DNA of 64,000 bases from Nocardioidaceae bacterium SCSIO 66511. Its GTDB lineage: Bacteria; Actinomycetota; Actinomycetes; Propionibacteriales; Nocardioidaceae. Below, piece after piece: positions 47,149 to 55,416 of the stretch. Each line of letters opens with the position of its first letter. Within the stretch, counting starts at the first letter, position 1. The stretch spans positions 1,984,001 through 2,048,000 of the forward strand of contig CP095846.1 in NCBI GenBank assembly GCA_023100825.1, given 5' to 3'. The position numbers were made by a program, and so were the translations under genes. Below the pieces are notes generated by a model, which was not told where the DNA came from, made no database searches, and saw nothing but the letters and a program-made list of their open reading frames with translations.

Positions 47149-48819
47149 TTACAGGTTGGTCGCCACGGCCGCTGCCGCATCGAGCCACGCTCGCCGGGTG
47201 CGGGCGTGCAGCGCGTCGAAGTTGATCACTCCGGAGTACAGCGCGGGATCGTGGGGAACCGACACGACCTCGCGTACGAGCGGACCGAAATCGCGCACGA
47301 TGCGCTCCATGTTCGCATCGCGTCCGGGGGTACGCTGCGAGACAACGGCGACGGCTGACTTCGCGAGCGCGGCCGAATGCTCGTCGCGCTGTGCGAGCGC
47401 CTCCAACATCCGCGCTCCGGCTTCCGCGGTGTCCTCGACGTTGGTGCACGGCACGACGAGCTGGTCGGCGTGGCTGATCATCGCCCGCCAGTTGCTCGCC
47501 CGCTCGCTGTTACCGCTGTCCATCAGGATGAGCCGGTAGTACTTCGCGGCGATCTCATGCACCCGGTCGACCTCGTCGCCGGTCATCTCATGCTCGCCCT
47601 CGGTGCTCTGGTCCGACCACAGCACGTCGAACTTGTCGGACGCCTGGTGGTGCACGTAGCGCGCGAGCTGTGCGGCCTGGGCGCGCGCTCCGAGCAGTTC
47701 CTCGTACCTCGGGAGGAGGTCGAGCACGGTCGAGGCGTGTGGTCCGCGATGGCTACGCCAGGCCGCGGTGCCACGGGTCTCGTTGTTGTCCCAGCCGAGA
47801 ACGCCCGCGCCGCCGTACCGGCCGAACACCGCCGCCAAGCAGATCATCGTCGGAGTCTTGTTCGCCGATCCCTTCGGATTGGCGATCGCGATCGTGCGTG
47901 GGCCGGGCCAGTGTTGGCTGACCCGGCGGATGCTCTCGCGCTGGTCCATCTCGCGGCGCGACGGATGCGTGCGCATGCCCATCCGGGTCAGAACTCCGCG
48001 TACGCCCAACTGCGCCGGCCCGACGAGCGGCTGCGCTGCGATGAACGACTTGCGCCGTGCGCGTTGCCGCTCCGTCTCCGACCCGGTGCCGCCGTTGACC
48101 ACGTTTGCCGCAGTGATCCAGGGGTTCTCGACGACGTTGGCGTCGTCTCTGCTCGGCTCCGTACGGTCGAACGGATCGCTACCGTCTTCGTCGGCCCAGG
48201 GATGCGACTCATCGGCGGGCGAGTCCGGCTCGTCGTCGGCTACGTCAGAGGTCGGGGGGCCTACGGGATCGAACTCGTCGTCGAGCTCACCTTCTTGGAT
48301 GAGTTCGTCAGGGGTCTCGTCGTCGATCTGCTCCACCTCGCCGGTGTCGTCGTCGACGGCAACGGCGACGATCTCTCCCGTATCGGCGTCTTCGGGAGCG
48401 ACCTCCCAGTCGTCATCGGATGGTCGCTCGGCCGTGGCTACACCGCTGACGGCAACTGCCGTAGCAACGCCCGGCGATGAGCCGTTGTGCGCGGCCATGG
48501 CGACATGGCCGGTGTCGACCATCGACTGACGAGCCTGTCGAGTGCCCGCGCCGCCGCCTTCGAGTGCGGCCACATCGCTGACGTGGCCGTCGGGATGGAC
48601 AACGAGGCGGGTACGTCCGGTGTAGTCCTCAGCGACCGTGCGTACCGGACGGCGTAGGGCACGGGCGATTCTTCGCGACACCGCATCGATCGCGGCTTCG
48701 CGCGGGCTCTGGTCGGGATCGCGCTCCACCATCTCGCCGTTCACGGCGACGCCGTTGTCGTCGATCGTCACCACCACGACGGGGAAGGGAGCGGCGTCTG
48801 CCTCTCGACCCTCAGTCAT
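47149..48819 (-). CDS. MinD/ParA-like ATPase with long acidic N-terminal region
   Basis: A 556-residue protein. Residues 1-90 form a small domain. Residues about 130-240 are strikingly acidic and low-complexity. From about residue 310 comes a MinD/ParA-like NTPase: the deviant Walker A reads AIANPKGSANKTPT, keeping both lysines of KGGxGKT but with Ser and Asn replacing glycines. It continues GVLGWDNNETRGTAAWRS and LILMDSGNSERASNWRAM, then LVVPCTNVEDTAEAGARML. This organisation resembles EspI-like/ESX-associated and chromosome-partitioning ATPases of actinobacteria. AGGAG lies six bases before the ATG. It is co-operonic with the small membrane protein downstream. The role is unknown. Confidence 0.78.
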   Translation of the reverse strand: MTEGREADAAPFPVVVVTIDDNGVAVNGEMVERDPDQSPREAAIDAVSRRIARALRRPVRTVAEDYTGRTRLVVHPDGHVSDVAALEGGGAGTRQARQSMVDTGHVAMAAHNGSSPGVATAVAVSGVATAERPSDDDWEVAPEDADTGEIVAVAVDDDTGEVEQIDDETPDELIQEGELDDEFDPVGPPTSDVADDEPDSPADESHPWADEDGSDPFDRTEPSRDDANVVENPWITAANVVNGGTGSETERQRARRKSFIAAQPLVGPAQLGVRGVLTRMGMRTHPSRREMDQRESIRRVSQHWPGPRTIAIANPKGSANKTPTMICLAAVFGRYGGAGVLGWDNNETRGTAAWRSHRGPHASTVLDLLPRYEELLGARAQAAQLARYVHHQASDKFDVLWSDQSTEGEHEMTGDEVDRVHEIAAKYYRLILMDSGNSERASNWRAMISHADQLVVPCTNVEDTAEAGARMLEALAQRDEHSAALAKSAVAVVSQRTPGRDANMERIVRDFGPLVREVVSVPHDPALYSGVINFDALHARTRRAWLDAAAAVATNL

Positions 48820-48963
48820 TGCGTACTCCTTGCAATCGCAGAACGGCCAAGGCGCCACGAGTCGCCAAATGTACAGAGTCACCGACGAGGTCAGACCTTA
48901 TCGGTTCAGGGGCCGACGAGCGAGGTCGGTCTCACCCGAGCGCCCATTGCGAACGCACAACGA

Positions 48964-48996
48964 CGGGGTGGCGGCCCGGACCGGACCGCCACCCCG
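48964..48996 (-). terminator. Hairpin terminator
   Basis: CGGGGTGGCGG at 48964-48974 pairs perfectly with CCGCCACCCCG at 48986-48996 (11 bp); the 11-base loop contains a further CCGGACCGG dyad. It lies 24 bases past the stop of the minus-strand secreted-protein gene. Confidence 0.65.
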
Positions 48997-49020
48997 CCTA
49001 TGCGGTGCGTGGCGTTGGCG

Positions 49021-50325
49021 TTACTTCGCCTTCGCCTCGCTGTTGGCGAGGAAGATCGTCGACGTCAGCGGCTTCGCGACTTCGAGGAGCTTGATCTTCA
49101 ACCCTGTAACGGAGATCTTGCGCTTCTTCTTGGTGACGACGTTCGGGGTGATCTTGGCGATGCCCGGAATCGTGATGGACTTCTGGTTCTTGATCGCCTT
49201 GTTGATCTGCTTGGTGACGTTCCGGCCACCAGCCTGTACGCGCAGGACAGAGACGCCCGACTTCTTCACGTACTTGCCGTTCTTCTTCGTGACCTTCGCG
49301 AACGACTCGACAGCGCCGATCTTGAGGCTGTTGGTGAGCTTCACGTCGGCGATCCGCGCCCGTGTGTGCGCGACCGGCGACTTACCGAGCGTGCCTCGTG
49401 CCTGGCCGGAGGCGGCACCGATACGAACCGGCAGACCCGGGACGTTGACCCCGGCGACCGAGTTCTTGCGCCACTTGCCGTTGGTACCCGTGCACTTGAG
49501 CGGCTGGTGGGCGATCCGACCGGTGCTCACGACACCGTCGAGCAGCTCACCGCGCGCTGCCTGGCCGTACCCGTGCACACGACCGTGCTTCGGGATGCCC
49601 TGGACCTTGGTGAAGGTGTTGCCGACGCGAACGGTCTGGCCCTCGAGCGGCCCACCCGTGAGCACCTTGATCTCGAGCGCGACGCTGTTGTTGCGTGCGG
49701 AGTTCGCACCGACCTTGCCCTCGCTGTGCAGGAACCGCAGCTGCGCAAGGCCCGGGAGCTTGAACTTCTGGCCCGGGTTGATGTTGTCGGGATCGAACGG
49801 AATCGGGACCTCGACGCCGCCGAGCTTGGCCTTGATGCCCAGTAGGCTGACCTTGCCCTTCTGGGCGTACTTGCCGTTGGCATGACTCGACTCCGAGACA
49901 CCCTTCAAGCCTTCGATCTTGAGGGATCCGATGCCGCCCGCCTTGAGCTCGATATCGCCGACCGTCGTGGTCGACATCGACTTGACACCGCCCTTGATCT
50001 TCACCGAGCGCGCCTTGGTGGTGACTCCTCCGACGCTGACCTGGTCTCCCGGAAGGTTTACCTGCGCGAGGTGATCGGTGCGGGTCTTCCCGGTGTTCGT
50101 GGTGCACCCGATGAGTGCCCATGCGGTGCGGCCGGAGTCGACGAGGTGGTTGTTCGAGTTGTAGACGCGAGTCCCGTACGCCGAGGCGACGAAGTTGTAG
50201 CGTTTGGCGGACTGCGCTTTTGCGGTGTCATCCGCAGCGTGTGCACTTGTCGTCGCGGTGGCAAGACCGCCTGCGGTGAGAGTGGCGGTCGCGAACACCG
50301 CTACTGCCTTGGCGATTGATCTCAT
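49021..50325 (-). CDS. Secreted protein, choice-of-anchor P-like
   Basis: A 434-residue exported protein. The signal peptide (VFATATLTAGGLATATTSAHA) is cleaved near residue 31. The mature protein starts YNFVASAYGTRVYNSNNHLV, followed by WALIGCTTNTGKTRTDHLAQ, the pattern of the actinobacterial choice-of-anchor P family; it continues as a repetitive beta-rich, Lys- and Gly-rich chain with similar segments such as SVKIKGGVKSMSTTTVGDIE and ADVKLTNSLKIGAVESFAKV. No C-terminal sortase motif or transmembrane helix is seen (the C-terminus is IFLANSEAKAK), so the protein may be fully released. AAGGAGCAGA precedes the ATG. The role is unknown; cell-surface or secreted structural. Confidence 0.68.
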   Translation of the reverse strand: MRSIAKAVAVFATATLTAGGLATATTSAHAADDTAKAQSAKRYNFVASAYGTRVYNSNNHLVDSGRTAWALIGCTTNTGKTRTDHLAQVNLPGDQVSVGGVTTKARSVKIKGGVKSMSTTTVGDIELKAGGIGSLKIEGLKGVSESSHANGKYAQKGKVSLLGIKAKLGGVEVPIPFDPDNINPGQKFKLPGLAQLRFLHSEGKVGANSARNNSVALEIKVLTGGPLEGQTVRVGNTFTKVQGIPKHGRVHGYGQAARGELLDGVVSTGRIAHQPLKCTGTNGKWRKNSVAGVNVPGLPVRIGAASGQARGTLGKSPVAHTRARIADVKLTNSLKIGAVESFAKVTKKNGKYVKKSGVSVLRVQAGGRNVTKQINKAIKNQKSITIPGIAKITPNVVTKKKRKISVTGLKIKLLEVAKPLTSTIFLANSEAKAK

Positions 50326-50408
50326 TCTGCTCCTTACCCGTTCTGACACGGCGCGGTCCGGCCGCATCTTCGTTCCCGCTCCCTCGTGCGATCACTCAAG
50401 CACCATTC

Positions 50409-50425
50409 AACTACAGAGAGTAGTT
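50409..50425. promoter_or_regulatory. Inverted repeat upstream of the secreted-protein gene
   Basis: AACTAC-AGAGA-GTAGTT, a 6-base inverted repeat with a 5-base centre, lies 84 bases upstream of the secreted-protein start in a 213-base gap otherwise without features. It could be an operator. Alternatively it could serve the end of the tetR transcript, but it is too short for a strong terminator. Confidence 0.35.
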
Positions 50426-50538
50426 ACTTGCACGTAGTGTGAGATCGTGTGTCGCAATCCGATTGTGTGCACGTGGCGGTCCTCGTGTCTTGAGAACGAG
50501 CAAACACGCATCGGGTCACGCGTCGAGGTCGAATCGTC

Positions 50539-51075
50539 TCAACTCGTGAGCCGGGCGATCGCGTCCTCCAGCTCGCCGTGCGAGGCGGCGTCGCCGGTCG
50601 CGATCGCCTCCAGCAGAAAGCCATCCAGCATCGCCGCGATGGCAACTGCCGCAGAGTGCCCGACCAAGGTCGCCAGGTATCCGCGCAGATCCGACACCCA
50701 TGCTCGAGCGGCGGGGCGAAGCTCGGGCGTTCGTGCGGCGGCCAGGTACAGCTCGTACTCGAGCAGTGCCCGCTCGCGGTCGGCGAGGTAGTCGTGCGCG
50801 AGGTCGGCGAGATCGGTCGCGAGATCTGAGCCTGCGCCAATCTTCTTCTTCCATTGGTGAATCTGCGCGCGAGACCGCTCGGCGACGAGTTCGAGGGCTT
50901 CCGTTGTGAGTGCCTGCTGCGAGGGGAAGTAGTATGTGGTCGATCCCAGCGGGACTCCCGCTCGCCCAGCGATCGCGCGGTGCGTCGCGCGGGCCACGCC
51001 GACCTCCGCGATCACCTCGAGAGCTGCATCGAGGATCGCTTCCCGTCGGCGCGCCGGGTCACGTGGCCCGGTCAA
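50539..51075 (-). CDS. TetR family regulator of the SMR exporter
   Basis: A 178-residue TetR-type repressor. It starts at a TTG that overlaps the SMR stop by four bases. The DNA-binding domain is REAILDAALEVIAEVGVARA then THRAIAGRAGVPLGSTTYYF, and the C-terminal effector domain is helical (YLADRERALLEYELYLAAAR). A perfect 11+11 base palindrome lies upstream of the smr-tetR pair, so it probably represses both genes and is relieved by the exported cation or drug. Placing the regulator second in the operon gives direct feedback. Confidence 0.87.
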   Translation of the reverse strand: MTGPRDPARRREAILDAALEVIAEVGVARATHRAIAGRAGVPLGSTTYYFPSQQALTTEALELVAERSRAQIHQWKKKIGAGSDLATDLADLAHDYLADRERALLEYELYLAAARTPELRPAARAWVSDLRGYLATLVGHSAAVAIAAMLDGFLLEAIATGDAASHGELEDAIARLTS

Positions 51076-51392
51076 TGCGCCCCGCCCAGGTTGAGGACCA
51101 CAACCCCGCCGATCACGAGCGCGACGCCGACGACCTTGATCGGGCTGACGGACTCGCCGAGTGCCACGACGCCGACGGTGACGATCGCGGCGGTGCCGAG
51201 GCCGGCCCACATCGCGTACGCGACACCGATCGGGATCTCCCGCACCGTCTGTGCCAAGGAGAAGAACGAGCCCGCGTACGCCGCGAGGCAGGCGAGTGTC
51301 GGGAGCGTTCGGGTGAACCCGTGGCTCGCGGGTAGCAGGCTGGTGCCCAGTACCTCCAGCGAAATCGCCGCGAGTAGGTACGCGTACGCCAT
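51072..51392 (-). CDS. Small multidrug resistance (SMR/EmrE-like) transporter
   Basis: A 106-residue four-helix exporter. It starts AYAYLLAAISLEVLGTSLLP, carrying the essential membrane-embedded Glu (about residue 13) of the family, and ends VVGVALVIGGVVVLNLGG. SMR dimers exchange protons for quaternary ammonium compounds, guanidinium derivatives or polyamines. The ATG at 51392 matches the usual family start; there is no clear Shine-Dalgarno. It is followed by an overlapping tetR gene. A 24-base operator palindrome lies 26 bases upstream. Confidence 0.92.
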   Translation of the reverse strand: MAYAYLLAAISLEVLGTSLLPASHGFTRTLPTLACLAAYAGSFFSLAQTVREIPIGVAYAMWAGLGTAAIVTVGVVALGESVSPIKVVGVALVIGGVVVLNLGGAH

Positions 51393-51418
51393 ATCGCCCC
51401 CTCGGCTGTGGGATCGGC

Positions 51419-51442
51419 ACTTATGTACAAATGTACATAAGT
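51419..51442. promoter_or_regulatory. TetR operator of the smr-tetR operon
   Basis: ACTTATGTACA-AA-TGTACATAAGT: a perfect 11-base inverted repeat with a 2-base centre. It is the most AT-rich and most symmetric element in the divergent gap between smr and the CDF gene, and its length suits a TetR dimer pair. It starts 26 bases before the smr ATG. Confidence 0.8.
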
Positions 51443-51509
51443 CGGCCAGCGCAGCGCCAGGTGGGTTCGTGCGCAAAGATGGTGGCCAGCCCCTATTGCG
51501 AGGAGACCG

Positions 51510-52427
51510 ATGTCGGCCAGCGGAGGTACGAAGGCCGTTCTCGCGGCACTGATCGCAAACCTGTCGATCGCCGTGATGAAGTTCGTCGCGTACTTGCTGA
51601 CGAGCTCGTCGTCGATGCTGGCGGAGTCAATCCACTCGGTCGCCGACTCCGGCAACCAGGTGTTGCTGTTGTTCGGCGGTAAGGCCGCGCGCAAGCGAGC
51701 GGACGAGAAGCATCCGTTCGGCTACGGACGCGAGCGGTACATCTACAGCTTCATCGTGGCGATCGTGCTGTTCAGCGTCGGCGGGCTGTTCGCTCTCTAC
51801 GAGGCGTACCACAAGTGGCAGGATCCGCATGGGTTCCACGAGTGGCAGTGGGTTCCCGTCGCCGTCCTCGTCGGCGCGATCATCGCCGAGGGAATGTCGT
51901 TTCGAACTGCCATCCGCGAGGCGAACCAAGTACGCGGAAGGCAGAGTCTGCCGAGGTTCATCCGCACGTCGAAGGCGCCCGAGCTACCGGTGATCCTGCT
52001 CGAGGACTTCGGCGCGCTGGTCGGACTGTTGTTCGCGCTGTTCGGCGTCTCGATGACGTTGGCCACCGACGACGGGCGATGGGACGCCGCGGGCACAGCC
52101 GGTATCGGCGTCCTCCTCGTCGCGATCGCGGTCGTACTGGCGATCGAGACGAAGTCATTGGTGCTGGGGGAGAGCGCAACCCGTGAGCACGTCGAACAGA
52201 TCGAGGATGCGATCGCGAGCGGTGAGACCTCGGTGATCCACCTTCGTACGTTGCATCTCGGCCCCGACGAGTTGCTCGTCGCGGCGAAGATCGCCGTGCC
52301 GGCGACCGACTCCGCGGCCGATGTCGCTGCCGCGATCGACGCCGCCGAGCGGCGGATCCGCGACGCCGTGCCGATCGCGCGGGTCATCTACCTCGAACCG
52401 GACATCCGCCGCCCCGACAACCGCTGA
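51510..52427 (+). CDS. Cation diffusion facilitator (CDF) family transporter
   Basis: A 305-residue metal/H+ antiporter. Helix 2 carries the CDF signature SSSSMLAESIHSVADSGNQVL (residues about 32-52) with the metal-site Ser/Asp positions. KHPFGYGRERYIYSFIVAIV follows at about 70. The C-terminal cytoplasmic domain (LRTLHLGPDELLVAAKIAVP) is typical. Family members export Zn, Fe, Mn, Co or Cd; the subtype is not clear here. GCGAGGAGACC lies before the ATG. The gene is divergent from smr-tetR and its stop codon lies inside a hairpin. Confidence 0.9.
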   Translation: MSASGGTKAVLAALIANLSIAVMKFVAYLLTSSSSMLAESIHSVADSGNQVLLLFGGKAARKRADEKHPFGYGRERYIYSFIVAIVLFSVGGLFALYEAYHKWQDPHGFHEWQWVPVAVLVGAIIAEGMSFRTAIREANQVRGRQSLPRFIRTSKAPELPVILLEDFGALVGLLFALFGVSMTLATDDGRWDAAGTAGIGVLLVAIAVVLAIETKSLVLGESATREHVEQIEDAIASGETSVIHLRTLHLGPDELLVAAKIAVPATDSAADVAAAIDAAERRIRDAVPIARVIYLEPDIRRPDNR

Positions 52428-52458
52428 CGAGTCAGCGGTGCAGGACTGACGTGTCAGC
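52421..52458. terminator. Tandem dyads between convergent CDF and lutC genes
   Basis: CCGCTGAC-GA-GTCAGCGG at 52421-52438 is a perfect 8-base stem and includes the CDF stop codon. CTGAC-GT-GTCAG at 52446-52457 is a second small dyad of related sequence, and the outer CGCTGAC and final GTCAGCG can also pair. The lutC stop lies four bases further. Probable bidirectional termination. Confidence 0.5.
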
Positions 52459-52460
52459 GT

Positions 52461-53057
52461 TCAGACGAGTACGACGTGGAGGTTACGCGGGCCGTGAACG
52501 CCCTCGACACGCTCCAACTCGATGTCGCTCGTTGCCGACGGTCCGCTGATGAAGGTCAACGGCCGCGTCGGATCGAGGCGGGCGACCATCTCCGGCACGG
52601 AGTCGACGACCTGACCGGCGCGGACGACGCATACGTGTCGGTCGGGCACCAGGGTGAGGATTCGACGTCCTTGATCCGGGCCGGCGTCCAGCACGATGGT
52701 GCCGGTGCGCGCGCAGGCGACGACGGCGGCGGTGACGACGGCGTCGACATCGTCGAGGTCTCGCGCCGTGAGCCGCTGGTCGTCGACGGTCGCGCCGGGA
52801 GCCCAGGACGGGTCGAGGCCGGGCGGTACGACGACCGACGATGAGTCGGCAAGCCCGGCTCGGACAAGCGCCGCGATGTCGTCGCCACGATGCACGGTGG
52901 CGCGGTACTCGCCGACCCGGGTCGCGAACAGGTCGAGGACTTCCGTCGACCCCGGGGCAAGACGACCTTCGCGTTCGTACGTACGTGGAACGGCCACCTC
53001 GTCGGATCCACGTGTCGCCCGTTGGATCCGGGAGAGGATGTCTTCGCGCGCGCTCAT
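52461..53057 (-). CDS. lutC: LutC, lactate utilisation protein C
   Basis: A 198-residue LutC/YkgG-family protein. It starts MSAREDILSRIQRATRGSDE and ends TFISGPSATSDIELERVEGV then HGPRNLHVVLV, both diagnostic. The middle (VVPPGLDPSWAPGAT, then ACARTGTIVLDAGPDQGRRI) matches the substrate-binding part. LutC works with LutA and LutB in oxidation of L-lactate to pyruvate. The ATG overlaps the lutB stop by four bases. It is the last gene of the lutABC operon. Confidence 0.92.
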   Translation of the reverse strand: MSAREDILSRIQRATRGSDEVAVPRTYEREGRLAPGSTEVLDLFATRVGEYRATVHRGDDIAALVRAGLADSSSVVVPPGLDPSWAPGATVDDQRLTARDLDDVDAVVTAAVVACARTGTIVLDAGPDQGRRILTLVPDRHVCVVRAGQVVDSVPEMVARLDPTRPLTFISGPSATSDIELERVEGVHGPRNLHVVLV

Positions 53058-54520
53058 CGGTCGCCTCGTTCGCGACTCCACCAGGTTCGGAACGTCTCGT
53101 CCGGCGCGCGCGGTATGTCGCGGTCACGGGTCCATCCGCGAAGCGGCGGCGGAAGGGCCCGGGATCGACCGCGACCGAGCAGCCGACTGAGTCGGGCGAG
53201 CGGTCCGGCCCGGCGGAAGCGCCGCACATCCGACATGGTCCAGCTCGCTGCCGCCATCGCAATCGACTCCGCGGAGGGCATCGTGTGCTCTGCGGCGTAC
53301 TCGTCGACATGTCTCGTACGCAGGTGCACCAGCATCGACGGAATGTCGATCCGTACGGGACATGCATCGAAGCAGGCACCGCAAAGGCTCGATGCGTAAG
53401 GCAGGCTGGCGTTGTCTTCGACTCCCGTGAGCTGTGGCGACAGCACAGCGCCGATCGGACCGGGGTAGACCGAGCCATACGCGTGACCGCCGACGCGTTC
53501 GTACACCGGGCAGACGTTGAGGCAGGCGCTGCAGCGGATGCAGTTCAGCGCATCGCGTCCGTGCGGGTCGGACAGTACGGCGGTTCGGCCGTTGTCAACC
53601 AGCACCAGATGGAACTCCTGCGGCCCGTCTCCGGGCGTGACACCGGTCCAGGTGCTCGTGTAGGGGTTCATCCGCTCACCCGTCGACGACCGGGGGAGTA
53701 GCTGCAGGAAGACCTCGAGGTCTTGCCAGGTCGGTACGACCTTCTCGATGCCCATCACGGTGATCAGCGTCTCGGGGAGCGTCAGGCACATGCGGCCGTT
53801 GCCCTCGGACTCGACGACCATGCACGTACCGGACTCGGCGACACCGAAGTTGGCCCCGCTGACGGCGACCTTGGCGTTCAGGAACCGCTCCCGCAGATGT
53901 CGTCGCGCTGCCTCGGCGAGAGCGGCCGGATCATCGGTGAGCCCAGGGTCGACATCGTCCATCTCGGCAAGGAAGATGTCGCGGATCTCGCTTCGGTTGC
54001 GATGGATCGCGGGTACGAGGATGTGCGACGGCTTGTCATGGCCGAGCTGCACGATGAGCTCCGCGAGGTCGGTTTCGACGGCATCGATACCGGCTCGCTC
54101 CAGCGCTTCGTTGAGCCCGATCTCGGCCGTCGCCATCGACTTCACCTTGACGACCTCTCGCTCGCCCGTCGCGCGTACGAGATCGGTCACGATGTCATTT
54201 GCTTCCTTGGCGTCTCGTGCCCAGTGCACCGTGCCGCCCCGAGCGGTCACAGCGGCCTCGAACCGCTCGAGATGCGTTGCGAGGTCGGCCATCGTGGCGC
54301 GCTTGATCGCCTCGCCGGCGAGGCGCAGGTCTTCCCAGTCGGCGACTTCGCCGACCACATCCGCGCGCTTACGTCGGATGGTCGTCGTCGCGTGTCCGAG
54401 GTTGCTTCGTAGCTGGGGGTTCGCGAGCTCGTGCCGGGCGGCATCCGGGAACGGCTCGTCGCCGCGCAGCATCCCGACGCCGTTCGGTGCGACCGGCATG
54501 CCCAGAAAGGTCTGTGTCAT
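53054..54520 (-). CDS. lutB: LutB, iron-sulfur subunit of L-lactate utilisation complex
   Basis: A 488-residue LutB. Ferredoxin-like clusters are visible: CIRCSACLNVCPVYERVGGH near residue 310 and CGACFDACPVRIDIPSMLVH near 360, giving two 4Fe-4S sites. The N-terminal two-thirds (HWARDAKEANDIVTDLVRAT near 100 and FLNAKVAVSGANFGVAESGT near 215) belong to the LUD domain shared with LutC. The complex oxidises L-lactate to pyruvate at the membrane face. Start and stop overlap lutA and lutC by ATGA, so translation is coupled. No lactate permease is present nearby. Confidence 0.94.
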   Translation of the reverse strand: MTQTFLGMPVAPNGVGMLRGDEPFPDAARHELANPQLRSNLGHATTTIRRKRADVVGEVADWEDLRLAGEAIKRATMADLATHLERFEAAVTARGGTVHWARDAKEANDIVTDLVRATGEREVVKVKSMATAEIGLNEALERAGIDAVETDLAELIVQLGHDKPSHILVPAIHRNRSEIRDIFLAEMDDVDPGLTDDPAALAEAARRHLRERFLNAKVAVSGANFGVAESGTCMVVESEGNGRMCLTLPETLITVMGIEKVVPTWQDLEVFLQLLPRSSTGERMNPYTSTWTGVTPGDGPQEFHLVLVDNGRTAVLSDPHGRDALNCIRCSACLNVCPVYERVGGHAYGSVYPGPIGAVLSPQLTGVEDNASLPYASSLCGACFDACPVRIDIPSMLVHLRTRHVDEYAAEHTMPSAESIAMAAASWTMSDVRRFRRAGPLARLSRLLGRGRSRALPPPLRGWTRDRDIPRAPDETFRTWWSRERGDR

Positions 54521-55254
54521 GCGTGCTCCCTCGTCGAGGCGAGAATCTCCGCGAGGTGTACGGGCCGCGGACCGTTGTCGAGTCGCGCGAGCCCGCCGCC
54601 GATGTGCATCAGACAGGACGAGTCACCCGCCGACACGACATCGGCTCGCGTCTCGAGCACGTTGGTCATCTTGTCGGCGAGCATCGCCGCGGAGGTGTCG
54701 GCGTTCTTGAGTGCGAAGGTGCCGCCGAACCCGCAGCATTGATCGCTGTCGGGAAGTTCCACCAACTCGAGCCCGGCGACGTTGCGGAGCAGCCGCAGCG
54801 GCTTTTCACCGACTCGCAGCATGCGTAGCGAGTGGCAGGTCGGGTGGTACGTGACGCGGTGCGGGTAGTAGGCGCCGACGTCGTCGACCTCCAGCACATC
54901 GACCAACAGTTCGGACAGCTCGTACGTACGGTCGGCGACGGCGGCCGCGCGGCGGGCGAGCTGTGGGTCACCGGCGTCGTCGGCCAGCTGCTCGTGCTGG
55001 TGGCGAACAGATCCCACACACGATCCGGACGGCGCGACGACCAGATCGCAGTCCCCGAAGACATTCACGTGGTGGCGCACGAGTGGCCGAGCCTGCCGCG
55101 CGTACCCGGTGTTGATGTGCATCTGTCCGCAGCACGTCTGCTCAGGCGGGAATACGACCGTGTGGCCGAGACGTTCAAGCACGCTGACGACGGCCTTGCC
55201 GACGGCAGGGAACATCACATCGACGAGACAGGTGGCCATGAGTCCGATGCGCAT
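54517..55254 (-). CDS. lutA: LutA, CCG-domain subunit of L-lactate utilisation complex
   Basis: A 245-residue protein with two cysteine-rich CCG domains: PPEQTCCGQMHINTGYARQA near residue 38 and LPDSDQCCGFGGTFALKNAD near 170, each preceded by a single spaced Cys. These bind iron-sulfur or heterodisulfide-type cofactors as in GlcF and HdrB. It starts MRIGLMATCLVDVMFPAVGK, standard for LutA. It is the first gene of lutABC. The 162-base gap to the divergent tetR gene should hold its promoter; I found no clear GntR/LutR-type operator. Confidence 0.94.
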   Translation of the reverse strand: MRIGLMATCLVDVMFPAVGKAVVSVLERLGHTVVFPPEQTCCGQMHINTGYARQARPLVRHHVNVFGDCDLVVAPSGSCVGSVRHQHEQLADDAGDPQLARRAAAVADRTYELSELLVDVLEVDDVGAYYPHRVTYHPTCHSLRMLRVGEKPLRLLRNVAGLELVELPDSDQCCGFGGTFALKNADTSAAMLADKMTNVLETRADVVSAGDSSCLMHIGGGLARLDNGPRPVHLAEILASTREHA

Positions 55255-55336
55255 TGCACTGAGTCAAGCACGCCGCGGCGCGCTTGTCGCGGCTGCCTGT
55301 GCCACTCGGCGTGAACCAGGTCACTCGAAAATTCAT

Positions 55337-55365
55337 TTGTCCCTCGGAGACCACCGGCGTACAGT
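55337..55365 (+). promoter_or_regulatory. Promoter of the tetR-emrB operon
   Basis: TTGTCC at 55337-55342 and TACAGT at 55360-55365 are 17 bases apart. The -10 overlaps the dyad GTTTC-GAT-GAAAC that starts at 55364. Confidence 0.55.
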
Positions 55366-55376
55366 TTCGATGAAAC
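55364..55376. promoter_or_regulatory. Candidate TetR operator
   Basis: GTTTC-GAT-GAAAC is a perfect 5-base inverted repeat over the predicted -10 box, with further GAAAC and CGTTCC repeats just downstream. A bound TetR protein here would block its own promoter and the downstream exporter. Confidence 0.55.
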
Positions 55377-55416
55377 GAAACCGTTCCGTTCCATCCGATT
55401 TGGCGAGGTACTTCGC

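Noticed and set aside
52841-53701. Plus-strand frame of 286 codons opposite lutC/lutB
   Set aside because: The opposite strand encodes ferredoxin-type Cys clusters and LUD domains with ATGA coupling; the plus-strand product has no recognisable motif.
4945-55416. tRNA, rRNA, CRISPR or transposase features
   Set aside because: I looked for cloverleaf-type sequences, regularly spaced direct repeats with unique spacers and DDE/Tyr/Ser recombinase motifs across the window and saw none. The only direct repeats are the 53-base units at 31.05-31.2 kb, which are contiguous and not CRISPR-like.
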